In this document: one piece after another, positions 17,515 to 26,164 of the stretch
Layout: each line of letters starts with the position of its first letter
Position numbering within the stretch: the stretch's first letter is position 1
From: Gammaproteobacteria bacterium UBA7803
GTDB lineage: Bacteria; Pseudomonadota; Gammaproteobacteria; Pseudomonadales; Azotimanducaceae
Assembly: GCA_002480525.1 (NCBI GenBank)
Contig: DLCH01000030.1
Span: 1-64,000, forward strand
Length of the DNA: 64,000 bases
Direction: 5' to 3'
Made by a program: the position numbers and the translations under genes
Notes under the pieces: generated by a model
The model's input: the letters and a program-made list of their open reading frames with translations, nothing else
The model's database searches: none
What the model was told of the DNA's origin: nothing

Positions 17515-18429
17515 ATGAAGCTCTCGCTGGACGGCCGATCGATCGAGACGCACCGGGACGACAAGGTGCTGTTTCCCGGGGACGGACGGACCAAGGCGGA
17601 CCTGATCGCCTACTACCGGGACGTGGCCGGGCTGATGCTGCCCCACCTGGAGAATCGCTGCCTGACCCTCGAGCGCTACCCCGACGGCATCGACGAGCCG
17701 GGCTTCTACCAGCAGAACTACGCCGACCATTTCCCCGACTACGTGACGCGCCGGCCGCTGCCCACGGCGGACGGCGACGACACCGTCGATCACATCGTCG
17801 TCGACGAGCCGGCGGCGCTGGTGTACCTGGCGGATCAGGGCACCATCACCTTTCACGGCTGGCTGGCCCGCGCGGACGCGCCGCGCCACCCCGACCGTCT
17901 GGTGTTCGACCTCGACCCGGCGGACGACGACTTCCGCGTGGTCGTCGACGCCGCCCGGCTGGTCCGGGAGGTGCTGGAGCTGTCGGGGCTGGTGCCCTTC
18001 GTCATGACCAGCGGCTCACGCGGGCTGCACGTGTCCGCGCCCCTGGACGGGCACCTCGACTTCGACGCGGCGCGCCGGCTCGCGGCGACCCTGGCGGAGG
18101 CGGTGGTGGACAGGGATCCCCGGCGGTTCACGGTGGCCCAGCGCAAGGCGGCACGGCGCGGCCGCCTGTACCTGGACGTGGCGCGCAACGCCTACGGCCA
18201 GACCGCCGTGCTGCCGTATTCGCTGCGGGCCCGTCCCGGGGCGCCCGCGGCCACGCCGCTGGACTGGCGGGAGCTGTCCCGGAGCGACCTCGGCCCCCAG
18301 CGCTACGGCATCGCCAATCTGCGACGCCGGCTCGCCCGCAAGGACGACCCGTTCGCCCGCTACGCCAGCCGGGCGCGGCGTCCGGAACTCGACCGGGACG
18401 CGCTGGCCCGCTGGCGCCGGGGCGGCTGA
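17515..18429 (+). CDS. Stand-alone LigD-type polymerase/primase domain (archaeo-eukaryotic primase superfamily)
   Basis: A 304-residue LigD polymerase domain. The catalytic acids are Asp132 and Asp134 in FDLDP and Asp221 in LYLDVARN; TSGSRGLHV (about 165-173) and TAVLPYSLRARPGAP (about 230-244) are the nucleotide-binding motifs. Such domains fill and prime gaps at DNA double-strand breaks with ribo- or deoxyribonucleotides during non-homologous end joining. Here there is no ATP-ligase or phosphoesterase domain attached and no ku gene in the window. The 115 bp upstream hold no clear gene. Confidence 0.9.
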   Translation: MKLSLDGRSIETHRDDKVLFPGDGRTKADLIAYYRDVAGLMLPHLENRCLTLERYPDGIDEPGFYQQNYADHFPDYVTRRPLPTADGDDTVDHIVVDEPAALVYLADQGTITFHGWLARADAPRHPDRLVFDLDPADDDFRVVVDAARLVREVLELSGLVPFVMTSGSRGLHVSAPLDGHLDFDAARRLAATLAEAVVDRDPRRFTVAQRKAARRGRLYLDVARNAYGQTAVLPYSLRARPGAPAATPLDWRELSRSDLGPQRYGIANLRRRLARKDDPFARYASRARRPELDRDALARWRRGG

Positions 18430-18445
18430 CCCGCCACGGCGGGCT

Positions 18446-19414
18446 TCAGCTCACCGCGCGCAGGAACTCGATCAGCAGCTCGTTGGTCTCTTCGGGTCGC
18501 TCCTGCTGAATCCAGTGCCCGGCGCCGTCGAGGATCACCGAGCGGGTGAGCCCGGGCAGGGTCTCCGGGAATCGCGCGATCGCCGGCGCGCCCCAGACCG
18601 TCGGGCCGTCCTTCGAGCCGCCGACGAACAGGGACGGCTGACGGATCGGCGCCCCGGCGAACGCCGTGAGGTCCGCGAAGTCGCGATCGACGTTGCGGTA
18701 GCGGGACAGCGGCCCGAAGAACCCCGAATACTCGAACTCGCGGGTGTAGGCGTCGAGATCCGCCTCGGTGAGCCAGTGGGGCATCTCCTCGGGAAACACG
18801 AACTTGTCCCGAAGCTGCCGGCCCCGCTCCACCAGCGAGATGTTCGGGCCGTTCACCACGTCGCCGGAGGCGCACCAGTAGAAGCCCAGCAGCCAGCTCC
18901 GCACGTCGGCCTCGATTTCCGCCTCGGCCCGACCCACCTGCTGGAAGTACTCCACGTAGAACTCGTCGTCGCCCGCCATGGCGCGCATGCGCGCGGTCGG
19001 GGGCGGCTCGGTGGCCGGCGCCGGCGCCGCGTAGGGCACGGACAGGCCGGCCACGGCGGTGAACCTGTCCGGCCGCAGCAGGGCGCTGTGCCAGGCGATG
19101 GGCGCGCCCCAGTCGTGACCGATGATGGTCGCGGTGTCGACGTCGAGGGCGTCCAGGGTGCCCACCATGTCGCCGACGTGCTTGAGCATCCGGTAGTCCT
19201 CGACCCGGGACGGCTTGGCCGAGCGCCCGTAGCCGCGCACGTCCACGGCCACCACCCGGTAGCCGGCCGCCGCGATGGCGGGGATCTGGTGGCGCCAGGA
19301 GTACCAGGATTCCGGGAAGCCGTGCACCAGCACGACCGTCGGCCCGGCGCCCTCGACCACCGCGTGCACGCGGATTCCGTTGGCCTGGAAGGTTCTGTGT
19401 TGTCGGTCACTCAC
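18446..19414 (-). CDS. Alpha/beta hydrolase, soluble epoxide hydrolase type
   Basis: A 322-residue epoxide hydrolase-like enzyme: oxyanion motif HGFPESWYSWRHQ (31-43), nucleophile Asp101 in GHDWGAPIAW, a cap domain rich in Tyr and Trp (EFYVEYFQQVG, FYWCASGD) and His300 in GAGHWIQQERP. Epoxide hydrolases add water to epoxides to give vicinal diols. GTG at 19414 is chosen as start (AGGAG upstream); the open frame runs further but has no better site. It is divergent from a TetR regulator 140 bp away that probably controls it. Confidence 0.88.
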   Translation of the reverse strand: MSDRQHRTFQANGIRVHAVVEGAGPTVVLVHGFPESWYSWRHQIPAIAAAGYRVVAVDVRGYGRSAKPSRVEDYRMLKHVGDMVGTLDALDVDTATIIGHDWGAPIAWHSALLRPDRFTAVAGLSVPYAAPAPATEPPPTARMRAMAGDDEFYVEYFQQVGRAEAEIEADVRSWLLGFYWCASGDVVNGPNISLVERGRQLRDKFVFPEEMPHWLTEADLDAYTREFEYSGFFGPLSRYRNVDRDFADLTAFAGAPIRQPSLFVGGSKDGPTVWGAPAIARFPETLPGLTRSVILDGAGHWIQQERPEETNELLIEFLRAVS

Positions 19415-19496
19415 CTCGGTCTGCTCCTGTCTGTGGGTGTCGAAATCGGGCCCCGGAGGGCCGGCCCCGCCGTCCGGGCACCTGTTCCCGGTTGGC

Positions 19497-19525
19497 CAAA
19501 GCGTCCAGAATGTGGCACAAAGCGT
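19497..19525. promoter_or_regulatory. Direct repeat CAAAGCGT with 21-bp periodicity (candidate TetR-family site)
   Basis: CAAAGCGT occurs at 19497-19504 and again at 19518-19525, exactly 21 bp (two helical turns) apart, in the intergenic region between the epoxide hydrolase and the TetR gene. The spacing would place two bound proteins on the same DNA face. Binding is inferred from position only. Confidence 0.4.
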
Positions 19526-19553
19526 ATTGAGACGTAGAAGACGACCGCTCCGC

Positions 19554-20282
19554 ATGGCTACTCGTGAAGAGTCGAAAGCAATGCGGCGACGCGCCATCGT
19601 GGCCGCCGCCCGCAGCCTGATGCAGGAAACCGGCCAGGCCGGCTTCTCGATGCGCGCCCTCGCCGACAAGGCCGGCGTGAGCATCGCCACACCCTACAAC
19701 CTGTTCGGTTCCAAGCAGGCGGTGATGTATGCCGTCATCGACGCCGACCTCGAAGAGTACCAGTCGCGCCTGGAAACGCTGGAAACCGACGAGCTGGACA
19801 CCTTCTTCGAGGCCCTGCGGCTGGTGACCGAGCTGTACGCGCCCGAGCCCGGATTCTACCGGGCGGTGCTGTTCGCCGCGTACGGCGACGGCGGCACCGA
19901 GTTCCGCGCCATGTTCGGCGGGCCCCGCCACGCCATGTGGCGCCGCCTGGTCAAGCAGGCCCAGGCCGCCGGCCACCTGATTCCGGAGCTGGAGCCGAAC
20001 TCGTTCACCATTCACCTGGGGCACGTGCTGTTCGCCTGCACCATGGAATGGGTGAACGGGCTGCTGTCCCTGGAGGAGATGCAGGCCCACGGCCAGTACG
20101 GCTTCGCCGTCGCCCTGGCCGGAGTCGCGACGCCGGAGGCCGCCGGGCGGCTGCGGGAACGGGCCCTCGAGTACCAGACCCGGCTCAACGGGCTGTACCG
20201 GGAACGCCAGAAGTCCGCCGGCAAGCCCGGCGCGCAGCGCCTCGACACCCTCGGCGAGCCCCAGGCGGCAGCCGGCGGCTGA
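19554..20282 (+). CDS. TetR family transcriptional regulator
   Basis: A 242-residue regulator. The N-terminal helix-turn-helix is ARSLMQETGQAGFSMRALAD followed by KAGVSIATPYNLFGSKQAVM (about residues 15-55), the classic TetR pattern. The C-terminal domain (about 60-210) would bind an unknown ligand, and a Lys/Arg/Gly-rich tail ends the protein. ATG 19554 begins the conserved domain. It is divergent from the epoxide hydrolase and lies upstream of no co-directional partner, so it most likely regulates the hydrolase and itself. Confidence 0.92.
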   Translation: MATREESKAMRRRAIVAAARSLMQETGQAGFSMRALADKAGVSIATPYNLFGSKQAVMYAVIDADLEEYQSRLETLETDELDTFFEALRLVTELYAPEPGFYRAVLFAAYGDGGTEFRAMFGGPRHAMWRRLVKQAQAAGHLIPELEPNSFTIHLGHVLFACTMEWVNGLLSLEEMQAHGQYGFAVALAGVATPEAAGRLRERALEYQTRLNGLYRERQKSAGKPGAQRLDTLGEPQAAAGG

Positions 20283-20309
20283 CGCCGCGGGGCCGGACGC
20301 CGACGTCGA

Positions 20310-21473
20310 TCAACGGCCAGGCGCCCGCGCAGCGGCGTCGTCCAGCCGGTAGATCCGCCTGACGTTGCCTCCCAGCACCTTCGCCCGGGTTTCCGGCGAC
20401 AGCTCGCGGGCGTAGCGCTCGAGATCGTCCACCCAGGTGTGGGGATGATCCGGGTGGGGATAGTCCGTCGCCCACATGAAGCAGTCCGCGCCGACGTGAT
20501 CGATCACGTGGGGCGCCGCGGTCTCGTCCGGGTCGCCGGAGATGAAGCACTGGCGGCGGAACAGCTCGGTGGCGCTGGGACGGTTCAGATTCAGCGACGC
20601 GCTGTAGGCGTCCAGGCGGTCGAGCAGCGCGCCGATCCAGCCGGAGCCCGCCTCCAGCACGCCGAGCCGGAGATCCGGGAAGCGCTCCAGGGTGCCCAGA
20701 GAGAAGAACGAGATCAGCGCCTGCTGCACGATGGACCGCAGCCAGATCGCCTCTCCCCAGGCCCGCCCTTCCCGGGGCCAGTCGAAGATGCCCTCCGCCG
20801 CCGCGTGGGGGGTGAAGGTCGGGTGGATGGCCAGCGGCACGTCCAGCTCGCAGCAGGTGGCGAACAGCGGATCGTGATCGGCGTGGCCGTGAATCACCCG
20901 GCGGTGATTGAAGGGATTGACCCAGGCCCCGCGGCAGCCGTCGGCCACCGCCCGCTCGAGCTCCGCCGCCGATCCCTGCGGGTCGAGCAGCGTCAGCATG
21001 GCGATGGGCACCAGCCGGCCGCCGGAGTCCCGGCAGAAGTCGGCGATCCAGCGATTGTAGGCCCGGGCGTAGGCGAGGCTCAGCTCGGGGTCGGTGAGCT
21101 CCACCTCCCACAGCAGGCACAGCGTGGGGTAGAGCAGACAGGCGTCCAGGTTCTCCTGGTCCATCAGCGACAGGCGCTCGGCCGGGTCGCAGGCGCCGAA
21201 CGGAATGTGGTCCGCATAGCGCCGCTCCGGGCTCGGGCGCAGGTCTTCCTCTCCCATGGCGCCGAGCAGTCCCAGCGACCCGCGATTGGACCGTGCCGAC
21301 GGCCGGCCGTCGATCTCCAGGTACTCGTAGCCCTGGTCGTCGACGCGGATTCTGAGGGCCCGGTCCCGGTAGCGGGCTTCGAGGTAGTTCTCCCACAGGT
21401 CCGGCGGCTCGAGGACGTGCCCGTCGGCGTCCACCGTACCGTCGAATGGAAATCGCTTGATCTGGTAAGCCAT
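20310..21473 (-). CDS. Amidohydrolase family 2 protein (PF04909-like metal hydrolase/decarboxylase)
   Basis: A 387-residue TIM-barrel hydrolase. The first metal motif is VDADGHVLEPPDLW (about 14-27, D-x-D-x-H in place of H-x-H, as in many family 2 members). Barrel blocks include PLAIHPTFTPHAA, the GVLEAGSGWIGALLDRLD strand and FMWATDYPHPDHPH with the late Asp and His ligands. Relatives include gamma-resorcylate and ACMS decarboxylases and many uncharacterised aromatic-acid hydrolases. It is divergent from cysH, with a 209-bp gap. Confidence 0.87.
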   Translation of the reverse strand: MAYQIKRFPFDGTVDADGHVLEPPDLWENYLEARYRDRALRIRVDDQGYEYLEIDGRPSARSNRGSLGLLGAMGEEDLRPSPERRYADHIPFGACDPAERLSLMDQENLDACLLYPTLCLLWEVELTDPELSLAYARAYNRWIADFCRDSGGRLVPIAMLTLLDPQGSAAELERAVADGCRGAWVNPFNHRRVIHGHADHDPLFATCCELDVPLAIHPTFTPHAAAEGIFDWPREGRAWGEAIWLRSIVQQALISFFSLGTLERFPDLRLGVLEAGSGWIGALLDRLDAYSASLNLNRPSATELFRRQCFISGDPDETAAPHVIDHVGADCFMWATDYPHPDHPHTWVDDLERYARELSPETRAKVLGGNVRRIYRLDDAAARAPGR

Positions 21474-21581
21474 GTCTCTCCCCCGCCACGACCCTCGACC
21501 GCATTAAAACACATTCTAACTTTGCCCTGTCCAGCCTCGCGGAGCCGCCCTAGACGGGCTGGTTATTTGCTTGTAGCGAAT

Positions 21582-21598
21582 CATTCCTTCCAAGAATG
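21582..21598. promoter_or_regulatory. Short palindrome upstream of cysH
   Basis: CATTC-N7-GAATG lies about 85 bp upstream of the chosen cysH start, in the AT-richer part of the intergenic region. It could be an operator for sulfur control, but it matches no consensus that I can name. Confidence 0.3.
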
Positions 21599-21682
21599 AC
21601 GCCGGCTGACTAGCTTGACCGACCGCAGCACACGACCGGAACGATGCCCGTGAGCAGCGCAGTGACGACGAGGAACAGGGAC

Positions 21683-22474
21683 ATGGAGCAGCAGGGCGCC
21701 CGAGCCGACGACCGCGGCCACGAGCCTCACGCGGGTACGGTGACGCCGATCGAGGGCCGATCCGGCGTTCCGGCGGAGGCAGAGCTGCGCCGCTGGAACG
21801 CCGAGCTCGCCGGGCTGGACGCCGCCGGGCGGGTGCGTTTCGCCCTGGAGCGGCTGCCGGGCCGGCATGCCCTCACCTCCTCCTTCGGCGCCCAGGCGGC
21901 GGTGAGCCTGCATCTGCTCACCCGCGAGCTGCCGGACATACCCGTGATCCTGCTGGACACCGGGTACCTGTTCCCGGAGACCTACCGCTTCGTCGAGGCG
22001 CTCACGGCCCGGCTGGATCTGAACCTCAAGGTCTACCGCAGCCTGCGCAGCCCGGCCTGGCAGGAAGCCGTGGACGGTCAGCGCTGGAACGACGGCGTCG
22101 CCGGCATCGACGCCTACAACCGGGAGAACAAGGTCGAGCCCCTGCAGCGGGCCCTGCGCGAGCTCGAGATCGGCACCTGGTTCACCGGCCTGCGCCGCAG
22201 CCAGGCCAGCACCCGCACCGCGACGCCGTTCGTGCAGGTCAGCAACGACCTGCTCAAGGTCAGCCCCATCGCCGACTGGAGCGACCGCGACGTCTACGAC
22301 TATCTGAAAGCCCACGACCTGCCCTACCACCCGCTGTGGGAGCAGGGCTACGTCTCCATCGGCGACACCCACACCACCGTGCCGCTGCACGAGGCCGACA
22401 GCGAGGAAGCCACGCGCTTCTTCGGGCTGAAGCGCGAGTGCGGCATTCATGAAGGGGAGACCTGGAGCATCTGA
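21683..22474 (+). CDS. cysH: Phosphoadenosine 5'-phosphosulfate (PAPS) reductase
   Basis: A 263-residue reductase that converts PAPS to sulfite with thioredoxin electrons. SSFGAQ (66-71) is the nucleotide-binding P-loop-like motif, DTGYLFPET (92-100) the second binding block, and Cys253 in KRECGIH at the C-terminus is the catalytic cysteine. The CC...CxxC iron-sulfur motif of APS reductases is absent, so PAPS is the expected substrate. ATG 21683 has GAGGA seven bases upstream; an in-frame ATG at 21644 would add 13 residues but has a poor site. A 31-bp inverted REP pair follows the gene. Confidence 0.93.
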   Translation: MEQQGARADDRGHEPHAGTVTPIEGRSGVPAEAELRRWNAELAGLDAAGRVRFALERLPGRHALTSSFGAQAAVSLHLLTRELPDIPVILLDTGYLFPETYRFVEALTARLDLNLKVYRSLRSPAWQEAVDGQRWNDGVAGIDAYNRENKVEPLQRALRELEIGTWFTGLRRSQASTRTATPFVQVSNDLLKVSPIADWSDRDVYDYLKAHDLPYHPLWEQGYVSIGDTHTTVPLHEADSEEATRFFGLKRECGIHEGETWSI

Positions 22475-22493
22475 TCCGGGTTCGGTCGTCGTT

Positions 22494-22578
22494 GGATCGC
22501 GGCCGGGAGGCCGCTCCTACGGGGGCCATCCCGACGTCGAATCCTTACCCCGTAGGAGCGGCCTCCCGGCCGCGATCC
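22494..22578. repeat. Perfect 31-bp inverted pair of REP units (BIME-like)
   Basis: The 31 bases at 22494-22524 are the exact reverse complement of 22548-22578, separated by 23 bp. Each arm contains the same GCGGCCGGGAGGCCGC core and GTAGGAGC end as the copies at 3.1 and 10.6 kb. It lies between cysH and the GMC oxidoreductase and could fold into a very stable hairpin at the end of the cysH transcript. Confidence 0.92.
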
Positions 22579-22656
22579 CCCCGCCCCGCCCACGAACCGC
22601 TCCCCCGCCCCGCCATCGGTTACACTCGATCGGGCCGAAGGAGGGGCAGAGACACC

Positions 22657-24186
22657 ATGCAGGACGTCATCGTCGTCGGCGCCGGCAGCGCCGGCTGCGT
22701 CGTCGCCAGCCGGGCGAGCGAAGACCCGAACCGCACCGTGCTGCTGGTCGAGGCCGGGCCCGACTATCCCGACCTGGCGCAGACGCCGGGCGATCTGGTG
22801 GACGGCCACAACAACTCCTACCGCGCCCACGACTGGGGGCTGACCTACCAGCCCACCCGCGGCCGCGAGGTGAGCTTCCCGCGCGGCCGCGTGGTGGGCG
22901 GTTCGAGCGCGGTGAACACCACCATCGCGCTGCGCGGCATGCACGAGGACTACGACGAGTGGGCCGACGCCGGCAATCCGGAGTGGGCCTGGGAGCGGGT
23001 GCTGCCGGCCTTCCGCCGGCTCGAACGGGACCTCGACTTCGGCGACGCCGACCACCACGGCGACGCCGGCCCCATCACCATCCGGCGGTTTCCCGCCGAG
23101 GAGCTCCTGCCCCAGCACCAGGCCTTTCTGGAGAGCGCCCGGGTGCTGGGCTACCCCGACTGTCCCGACGCCAACGACCCGTTGAGCTGGGGCGCCGGCC
23201 CCCAGCCCCTCAACAAGCTCGGCCGCACCCGGATATCCTGCGCCGTCGGCTATCTGGCCCCGGCCCGTATCCGGCCCAACCTGACGATCCGCGCCGGCAC
23301 GCTGGTGCGGCGCCTGCTGATCCGCGACGGCCGCTGCCACGGCGTCGAGGTGGAGGGCGCCGACGGCGCCGTGGAACGTCTGGAGGCACGGCTGGTGGTG
23401 CTCTGCGCCGGCGCGATCATGTCCCCGGCGGTTCTGCTGCGCTCCGGCCTGGGGCCGCGGCGCCAGCTCGAGGAACTGGGCGTCGACGTCGTCCAGGACG
23501 TGCCCGGCGTCGGTGCCAACCTGTCGGATCACCCGGCCCTGTCCATCGTCTGCGAGGTCCGCGACCCCGCCATCGTCGACCACGACGCCCCGCTCATCCA
23601 GACGATACTGCGTCACACCGCCCGGGACTCGGACAAGCGCAACGATCTGCAGGTGGAGCTCCTGAGCTTCGTCGGCCGCCGCCAGGACCCGCCGCGCATC
23701 GGCCTCGCCGCCGTGCTCGAGTACCAGTACGGCCGCGGCGAGCTCACCCTGGCCTCGGCAGACCCCCATCAGCCCCCCGTCGTCGACAACCGCTTCTGCG
23801 AGGACGAGCGGGACGTGAGCCGGCTCGTCAGCGCCTTCCGCGACGCCTGGGCCTTCACCCGGGAGGGCCCGCTGGCGGACCTCATCGAGCGGGTCGCCTT
23901 CCCCGACCCCGCGCGCCCCATGGGCGACGAGCAGATCGCCGGCCTGTGCCGGCGCTACGCGGGCAGCGGCTACCATCCGTGCGGCACGGTGAAGATGGGC
24001 CCGGCGACGGATCCGCTGGCCGTGGTGAATCAATACGGCGCCTGCCATGCCGTCGACGGGCTGGTGGTGGCGGATGCGTCCATCATGCCCGGGGTGCCCC
24101 GGGCCAACACCAATCTGACTACGATCATGATCGGCGAAATGATCGGCGAATGGTTGCGGACCCGGGCGGGGCGATATGGTCTGTGA
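22657..24186 (+). CDS. GMC family FAD-dependent oxidoreductase (choline dehydrogenase-like)
   Basis: A 509-residue flavoprotein with the FAD dinucleotide motif VGAGSAGCVVA at 7-17, the GMC signature GRVVGGSSAVN (about 80-90), and the C-terminal active-site region GSGYHPCGTVKMG with DGLVVADASIMPGVPRANTN. The family oxidises alcohols to aldehydes. Sequence upstream in the same frame derives from a REP element; ATG 22657 has AAGGAGG at good spacing. It begins a three-gene operon with the D-aminoacylase-like hydrolase (26 bp downstream) and a HAD phosphatase. The substrate is not apparent. Confidence 0.9.
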   Translation: MQDVIVVGAGSAGCVVASRASEDPNRTVLLVEAGPDYPDLAQTPGDLVDGHNNSYRAHDWGLTYQPTRGREVSFPRGRVVGGSSAVNTTIALRGMHEDYDEWADAGNPEWAWERVLPAFRRLERDLDFGDADHHGDAGPITIRRFPAEELLPQHQAFLESARVLGYPDCPDANDPLSWGAGPQPLNKLGRTRISCAVGYLAPARIRPNLTIRAGTLVRRLLIRDGRCHGVEVEGADGAVERLEARLVVLCAGAIMSPAVLLRSGLGPRRQLEELGVDVVQDVPGVGANLSDHPALSIVCEVRDPAIVDHDAPLIQTILRHTARDSDKRNDLQVELLSFVGRRQDPPRIGLAAVLEYQYGRGELTLASADPHQPPVVDNRFCEDERDVSRLVSAFRDAWAFTREGPLADLIERVAFPDPARPMGDEQIAGLCRRYAGSGYHPCGTVKMGPATDPLAVVNQYGACHAVDGLVVADASIMPGVPRANTNLTTIMIGEMIGEWLRTRAGRYGL

Positions 24187-24212
24187 CGCTCGGGCAACGA
24201 GGAACGACAGCC

Positions 24213-25706
24213 ATGCATGACTACGTGATCCGCAACGTCCGGGTGCTCGACGGCGGCGGCGGGCCGGCCCGGGAGGCCGACGTGGCCGTGGACGAGGGCC
24301 GCATCGTCGAGGTGGGCAGCGTGTCCCCGGGCATCGAGGAGATCGACGGCGGCGGCGCCTGCCTGGCGCCGGGCTTCATCGACACCCACGCCCACGACGA
24401 CGGCGCGTTCTTCCGGCATCCGGGCATGGAGTTCAAGCTGGCCCAGGGCGTCACCACGGTGGTCAGCGGCAACTGCGGGTTCAGCGCCGTTCCGGCGGAT
24501 CCGGAGAAGGACTCCGTCGCCGCCAGCGGCGGCATCCTCGCCGGGCTCGAAGGCGAGTTCACCGACCTGGACGGCTACTTCGAGGCAGCGCTGGCACGGG
24601 GCCCGGCCATCAACAACCTCATGCTGGTGGGCCACAACACCGTGCGGGCGCTCGTCATGGGCATGGAGAAGCGCGCGCCGACCCGGGACGAGCTCGCCGC
24701 TATGGCCGGCCACGTGGAGCGCGCCCTCGAACAGGGCGCCTGCGGGTTCTCCACCGGGCTCATCTACCGGCCCGGCCGCTGGAGCGGCACTGAGGAGGTC
24801 ATCGAGCTGGCCCGGCTGGCGAAGCCGTTCGACGCGCTCTACACCACCCACATGCGCAACGAGGGCGACTTTCTGCTGGAGGCCGTCGACGAGACCCTGA
24901 CCATCGGCCGGGAGGCGGACGTCCATGCCCACATCTCCCATCACAAGTCCGCCGGCCGGGCGAACTGGGGCAAGGTGCGGGATTCGCTGAAGAAGGTGGA
25001 CGACGCGCTGGCCGCAGGCCAGCGGGTGACCCTGGACGTCTATCCCTACACCGCCGGCAGCGGCCGCATGATCGAGTACTTCGACCTCGACCATCCCAGC
25101 CGCGAGCTCGCCGAGGTGATCCGCATCGCGAGCTGCCCGGCGTTCCGGGAATACGAAGGGCGGATGCTCACCGACATCGCCGCCGAGCTCGGCATCGACG
25201 TCACCGAGGCGGTGCGCCACGTGCTCACGGCGCCGAAGGGCGACCGCACCATCTGCATCCAGTTCATCATCGACGAGGCCGACGTGGAGACCAACCTCGC
25301 CCACCGGGACATGATGGTGGGCTCGGACGGCATTCCGGACCTGCGGGGCCGCCCCCATCCCCGGCTGTTCGGCACCTTTCCGCGGGTGCTCGGCCACTAC
25401 GTCCGGGAGCGCGGCGTGCTGACGCTGGAGGAAGCGGTGCGCCGCATGACCTCGCTGTCGGCGGCCACCTTCGGCCTGATCGACCGCGGCCGCATTCAGC
25501 CCGGCTGCTGGGCCGACCTGGTGCTGTTCGACCCGGACACGGTCGCCGATGGCGCTACCTACGACGAGCCGAAGACCCCGCCCACGGGCATCCGGCTGGT
25601 GATGGTCAACGGCCGGATCGCATTGCGGGACGGGACCCACACGGCCGTCGGCAGTGGCCGGATGCTGCGCTACCGGCGCCCCGCCTACGGCGACCCCGAG
25701 GGCTGA
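24213..25706 (+). CDS. N-acyl-D-amino-acid deacylase (D-aminoacylase) family amidohydrolase
   Basis: A 497-residue amidohydrolase. The metal motif is FIDTHAHDD (His59, His61), VVSGNCGFSAVP carries the Cys88 zinc ligand typical of D-aminoacylases, and STGLIYRPG, THMRNEGDFL and AHISHHKSAG supply further ligands. The C-terminal beta-sandwich begins PGCWADLVLFDPDTV. The family removes N-acyl groups from D-amino acids or acts on related amides. GAGGAA precedes ATG 24213. It follows the GMC gene by 26 bp and precedes the HAD gene by 8 bp, so all three are probably co-transcribed. Confidence 0.9.
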   Translation: MHDYVIRNVRVLDGGGGPAREADVAVDEGRIVEVGSVSPGIEEIDGGGACLAPGFIDTHAHDDGAFFRHPGMEFKLAQGVTTVVSGNCGFSAVPADPEKDSVAASGGILAGLEGEFTDLDGYFEAALARGPAINNLMLVGHNTVRALVMGMEKRAPTRDELAAMAGHVERALEQGACGFSTGLIYRPGRWSGTEEVIELARLAKPFDALYTTHMRNEGDFLLEAVDETLTIGREADVHAHISHHKSAGRANWGKVRDSLKKVDDALAAGQRVTLDVYPYTAGSGRMIEYFDLDHPSRELAEVIRIASCPAFREYEGRMLTDIAAELGIDVTEAVRHVLTAPKGDRTICIQFIIDEADVETNLAHRDMMVGSDGIPDLRGRPHPRLFGTFPRVLGHYVRERGVLTLEEAVRRMTSLSAATFGLIDRGRIQPGCWADLVLFDPDTVADGATYDEPKTPPTGIRLVMVNGRIALRDGTHTAVGSGRMLRYRRPAYGDPEG

Positions 25707-25714
25707 CCCGTCCG

Positions 25715-26155
25715 GTGACCCGAGACCTCGTCATCTTCGATCTGGACGGCACGCTGGCCGACATCCGGCATCGGCTGCACCTGGTCCGCCAGAAGCCGAA
25801 GCGCTGGCGGGAATTCTTCGAGGCCTGCGTCAACGACGTGCCCAACGAGCCCGTCATCGCCGCCTACCGGGCGTTCCGGCAGTCGGCGCTGCCGTGCGAG
25901 CTGTGGATCTTCTCCGGTCGCTCGGACGCGGTACGCCCCCAGACCGAACGCTGGCTGGCGCAGCACGTCGGCGACTACGACCATCTGCGCATGCGCCGGG
26001 ACGGCGACTACACGGCGGACGAGGTGCTCAAACGACGCTGGGCGGAACCCATCGCCCACCGGGTGCTGTGCGTGTTCGACGACCGGGACAAGGTGGTCGC
26101 CATGTGGCGTTCCCTCGGCATCGCCTGCTTCCAGGTCGCCGAGGGCGACTTCTGA
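25715..26155 (+). CDS. HAD-superfamily phosphatase resembling the 3'-phosphatase domain of T4 polynucleotide kinase
   Basis: A 146-residue HAD phosphatase: motif I IFDLDGTLAD (Asp9 and Asp11), motif II FSGRSD, and a late DDRDKVV acid motif. The layout DLDGTLADIRHRLHLV, FSGRSDAVRPQTERWL and LKRRWAE matches the phosphatase half of phage T4 PseT/Pnkp without the kinase domain. This domain removes 3'-phosphates from nucleic acid ends in repair. GTG 25715 is the start, 8 bp after the amidohydrolase stop. Being in an operon with metabolic enzymes leaves a nucleotide or small-molecule role possible. Confidence 0.82.
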   Translation: MTRDLVIFDLDGTLADIRHRLHLVRQKPKRWREFFEACVNDVPNEPVIAAYRAFRQSALPCELWIFSGRSDAVRPQTERWLAQHVGDYDHLRMRRDGDYTADEVLKRRWAEPIAHRVLCVFDDRDKVVAMWRSLGIACFQVAEGDF

Positions 26156-26164
26156 CGAATCCGG

